The notes beneath the pieces were generated by a model. The model made no database searches and was not told where the DNA came from. It worked only from the letters and a program-made list of their open reading frames with translations. A program made the translations under genes and the position numbers. This document shows positions 62,362-64,000 of a stretch of 64,000 bases of DNA, in pieces. Location of the stretch: positions 496,001-560,000 of the forward strand of contig JADJJI010000003.1 in NCBI GenBank assembly GCA_016706565.1, written 5' to 3'. Source of the DNA: Piscinibacter sp. GTDB lineage: Bacteria; Pseudomonadota; Gammaproteobacteria; Burkholderiales; Burkholderiaceae_C. Within the stretch, counting starts at the first letter, position 1; every line of letters starts with the position of its first letter.

Positions 62362-62481
62362 GCGGGGGTCCTCTCGATCGGGACGGTGGGGACGGAACGG
62401 AAAGGGAGCAGAAAAGAACGGTCGTTCGATTCTAGGATGCCGGCGCTCGGCCGCCCTGTCGCTGCAGCGACAGCGTGCGGA

Positions 62482-63183
62482 TCAGACCTCCAGCCACTCC
62501 TTGCGAATATAGGCGTTGCCGCGCAGCTCCGCCGGAGTGCCCTCGAAGACGATGCTGCCATGGCCCATCACGTAGCAGCGCTGCGAGATCTCCAGCGCGA
62601 TGGTGAGCTTCTGCTCGACCAGCAGCACCGAGATGCCGCGGTTCTTCAGCTCCTTCAGGTACTCGGCGACCAGCTCCACGATCATCGGCGCCAGCCCTTC
62701 GGTCGGCTCGTCGATCATGATCAGGTCGGGGTCGCCCATCAGCGTGCGGCACAGCGTGAGCATCTGCTGCTCGCCGCCCGACAGCACGCCGGCCTGCGTG
62801 TGCTGCCGCTCCTTCAGGCGCGGGAACAGGCGGTACATGTCGTCGAAGCTCCAGCGCGGCTTGGCTGCGCCGCGCTTCTCGCCGAGCATCAGGTTCTGGT
62901 GCACCGTGAGCTTGGGGAAGATGTCGCGGTTCTCCGGCACGTAGCCCAGCCCCAGGTGGGCGATCTCGAAGGGCTTGCGGCCGAGCACCTGCTGGTCGCG
63001 GAACTTCACCGAGCCGGTGCCGTCGACCAGGCCCATGATGGCCTTCACCGTGGTCGAGCGGCCCGAGCCGTTGCGCCCGAGCAGCGCGACGATCTCGCCG
63101 GGCTGCACGTTCATCTGCACGCCGTGCAGCACATGGCTCTTGCCGTAGTAGGCGTGCAGGTTCGCGACGTCGAGCAGGCTCAT
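62482..63183 (-). CDS. livF: Branched-chain amino-acid-type ABC transporter ATPase, LivF-like, with Arg in Walker A
   Basis: This 233-residue ATPase of a LivFGHMK-type importer has a Walker A of GRNGSGRSTT, with Arg42 where Lys is normal. The codon is CGC, so one base change does not restore Lys. The signature LSGGEQQMLTLCRTLM, Walker B DLIMIDEPTEGL and the H-loop position appear intact. The Lys-to-Arg change usually weakens ATP hydrolysis, so this subunit may bind rather than turn over ATP, or the subfamily tolerates it. It is coupled to livG (ATGA). Confidence 0.9.
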   Translation of the reverse strand: MSLLDVANLHAYYGKSHVLHGVQMNVQPGEIVALLGRNGSGRSTTVKAIMGLVDGTGSVKFRDQQVLGRKPFEIAHLGLGYVPENRDIFPKLTVHQNLMLGEKRGAAKPRWSFDDMYRLFPRLKERQHTQAGVLSGGEQQMLTLCRTLMGDPDLIMIDEPTEGLAPMIVELVAEYLKELKNRGISVLLVEQKLTIALEISQRCYVMGHGSIVFEGTPAELRGNAYIRKEWLEV

Positions 63184-63956
63184 ACGTGGGCCCCCGACGC
63201 CTGCGCTTCGGCCAGCACCGAACCGAGGTAGGCCTCCTGCACGCGCGGGTTGGCGCGCACCGCCTCGGGCGTGTCGAACGCGATCACCTCGCCGTAGACC
63301 AGCACCGCGATGCGATCGGCCAGGCCGAACACCACACCCATGTCGTGCTCCACCGTCAGCAGCGTCTTGCCGACGGTGACCTCGCGGATCAATTGCACGA
63401 AGCGCGTCGTCTCGCTGCGGCTCATGCCGGCGGTGGGCTCGTCGAGCAGGATCACGTCGGCGCCGCCGGCGATGGTGATGCCGATCTCCAGCGCGCGCTG
63501 CTCGGCGTAGGTGAGGTTCATGGCCAGCACGTCACGCCGCTTGTCGAGCTTGATCATCTTCAGCACCTCGTCGGTGCGCTCGTTGGCGTCCTTCGCGTCG
63601 GCGAGGAAGCGCCAGAACGAATAGCGGTAGCCCTTCGACCACAACACCGCGCAGCGGATGTTCTCGAACACCGACAGCCGCGTGAACAGGTTGCTGACCT
63701 GGAAACTGCGGGCCAGGCCCATGCGGTTGATCTCGAACGGCTTGCGGCCGAGGATGGACTTGCCGTTGACGAGGATGTCGCCGGTGCTGGCGTGGAAGCG
63801 CCCGCTGATCAGGTTGAACAGCGTCGACTTGCCGGCGCCGTTCGGGCCGATGATGGCCACGCGCTCGCCCTGCTTCACCGACAGGCTGGCGCCGCGGATG
63901 ATCTCGGTCTTGCCGAAGCTCTTGCGCACGTCTTTCAACTCAACGGCGAAGCTCAC
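63180..63956 (-). CDS. livG: Branched-chain amino-acid-type ABC transporter ATPase, LivG-like
   Basis: This 258-residue ATPase has a normal Walker A (GPNGAGKSTLFNLISG), the LivG-type signature LTYAEQRALEIGITIAGG, Walker B VILLDEPTAGM and H-loop LLTVEHDMGVVF. The start is GTG and overlaps the permease stop (GTGA). Next to beta-oxidation genes, such importers often carry hydrophobic acids or amino acids; the true substrate is unknown. Confidence 0.92.
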   Translation of the reverse strand: MSFAVELKDVRKSFGKTEIIRGASLSVKQGERVAIIGPNGAGKSTLFNLISGRFHASTGDILVNGKSILGRKPFEINRMGLARSFQVSNLFTRLSVFENIRCAVLWSKGYRYSFWRFLADAKDANERTDEVLKMIKLDKRRDVLAMNLTYAEQRALEIGITIAGGADVILLDEPTAGMSRSETTRFVQLIREVTVGKTLLTVEHDMGVVFGLADRIAVLVYGEVIAFDTPEAVRANPRVQEAYLGSVLAEAQASGAHV

Positions 63957-64000
63957 AGCGCTTCCCTCCGCTTGATTTCCTTCTCGATCTCGCCCTGCAC
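63953..64000 (-). CDS. livM: C-terminal end of an ABC permease, LivM-like (partial)
   Basis: Only the last 15 codons lie in the window (VQGEIEKEIKRREAL then stop). The charged tail and the GTGA overlap with livG fit a LivM-type permease, which normally precedes livG. The rest is beyond the window edge, so the identity rests on context. Confidence 0.6.
   Translation of the reverse strand: MQGEIEKEIKRREAL

Overview
The window comes from a high-GC betaproteobacterium. It is most likely a Burkholderiales member near the Rubrivivax/Leptothrix/Methylibium group. I infer this from the gene orders ilvB-ilvH-ilvC-pssA-leuA, thrS-infC-rpmI-rplT-pheST-ihfA-merR and glnB-nadE, from a sigma factor/DUF3619/DUF3106/RDD block, and from very dense coding with many ATGA, GTGA and TAGTG overlaps. 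I see no insertion sequence, phage, CRISPR array or rRNA.

Layout. 1-4041: an RND efflux pair on the minus strand; the pump gene is broken by at least five frame changes. 4175-7136: hpnC-hpnD-hpnE, making squalene from farnesyl diphosphate, then an IclR regulator. 7986-15302 (minus): a PBP7-type endopeptidase, then leuA, pssA, ilvC, ilvH and ilvB. 15555-18885 (plus): a sigma factor with a membrane protein that could be its anti-sigma, DUF3106, RDD, dgkA and a LOG-family gene. 18901-25487: glnB, nadE, a FemAB-like protein, an M16 peptidase and soluble pyrophosphatase. 25737-28154: a membrane pyrophosphatase with an OmpA-like tail. 28185-29567: a HAD hydrolase, a small zinc-ribbon protein, a tiny LexA-controlled gene and tRNA-Pro. 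29613-37340 (minus): thrS to merR. 37515-41097: envelope and lipoprotein genes and a patatin. 41138-42806: cobalt-type nitrile hydratase. 42829-51352: Tex, a flavoprotein, DUF1223, ASCH, SDR, GST and an AidB-like dehydrogenase. 51386-51717: an inverted pair of about 100-bp palindromic elements. 51729-64000: a fatty-acyl/branched-chain catabolic cluster (oxidoreductase, thioesterases, SDR, M3 peptidase, acyl-CoA dehydrogenase, thiolase, 3-hydroxyacyl-CoA dehydrogenase) ending in LivF, LivG and the tail of a LivM-like permease.

The most interesting signals are small and lie between genes. (1) A 27-codon gene at 29258-29341 has a strong ribosome site, a sigma70 promoter covered by two tandem LexA boxes, and its own terminator; it looks like an undescribed SOS-induced peptide. 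(2) thrS is preceded by a 15-residue leader with four threonine codons and then a terminator, which is the layout of a threonine attenuator. (3) leuA is preceded by an 18-residue leader with a run of rare leucine codons, a terminator and a possible antiterminator pairing. (4) ilvB also has a terminator inside its presumed 5' leader. (5) The inverted repeat pair at 51.4-51.7 kb keeps its hairpins through three compensated base-pair differences.
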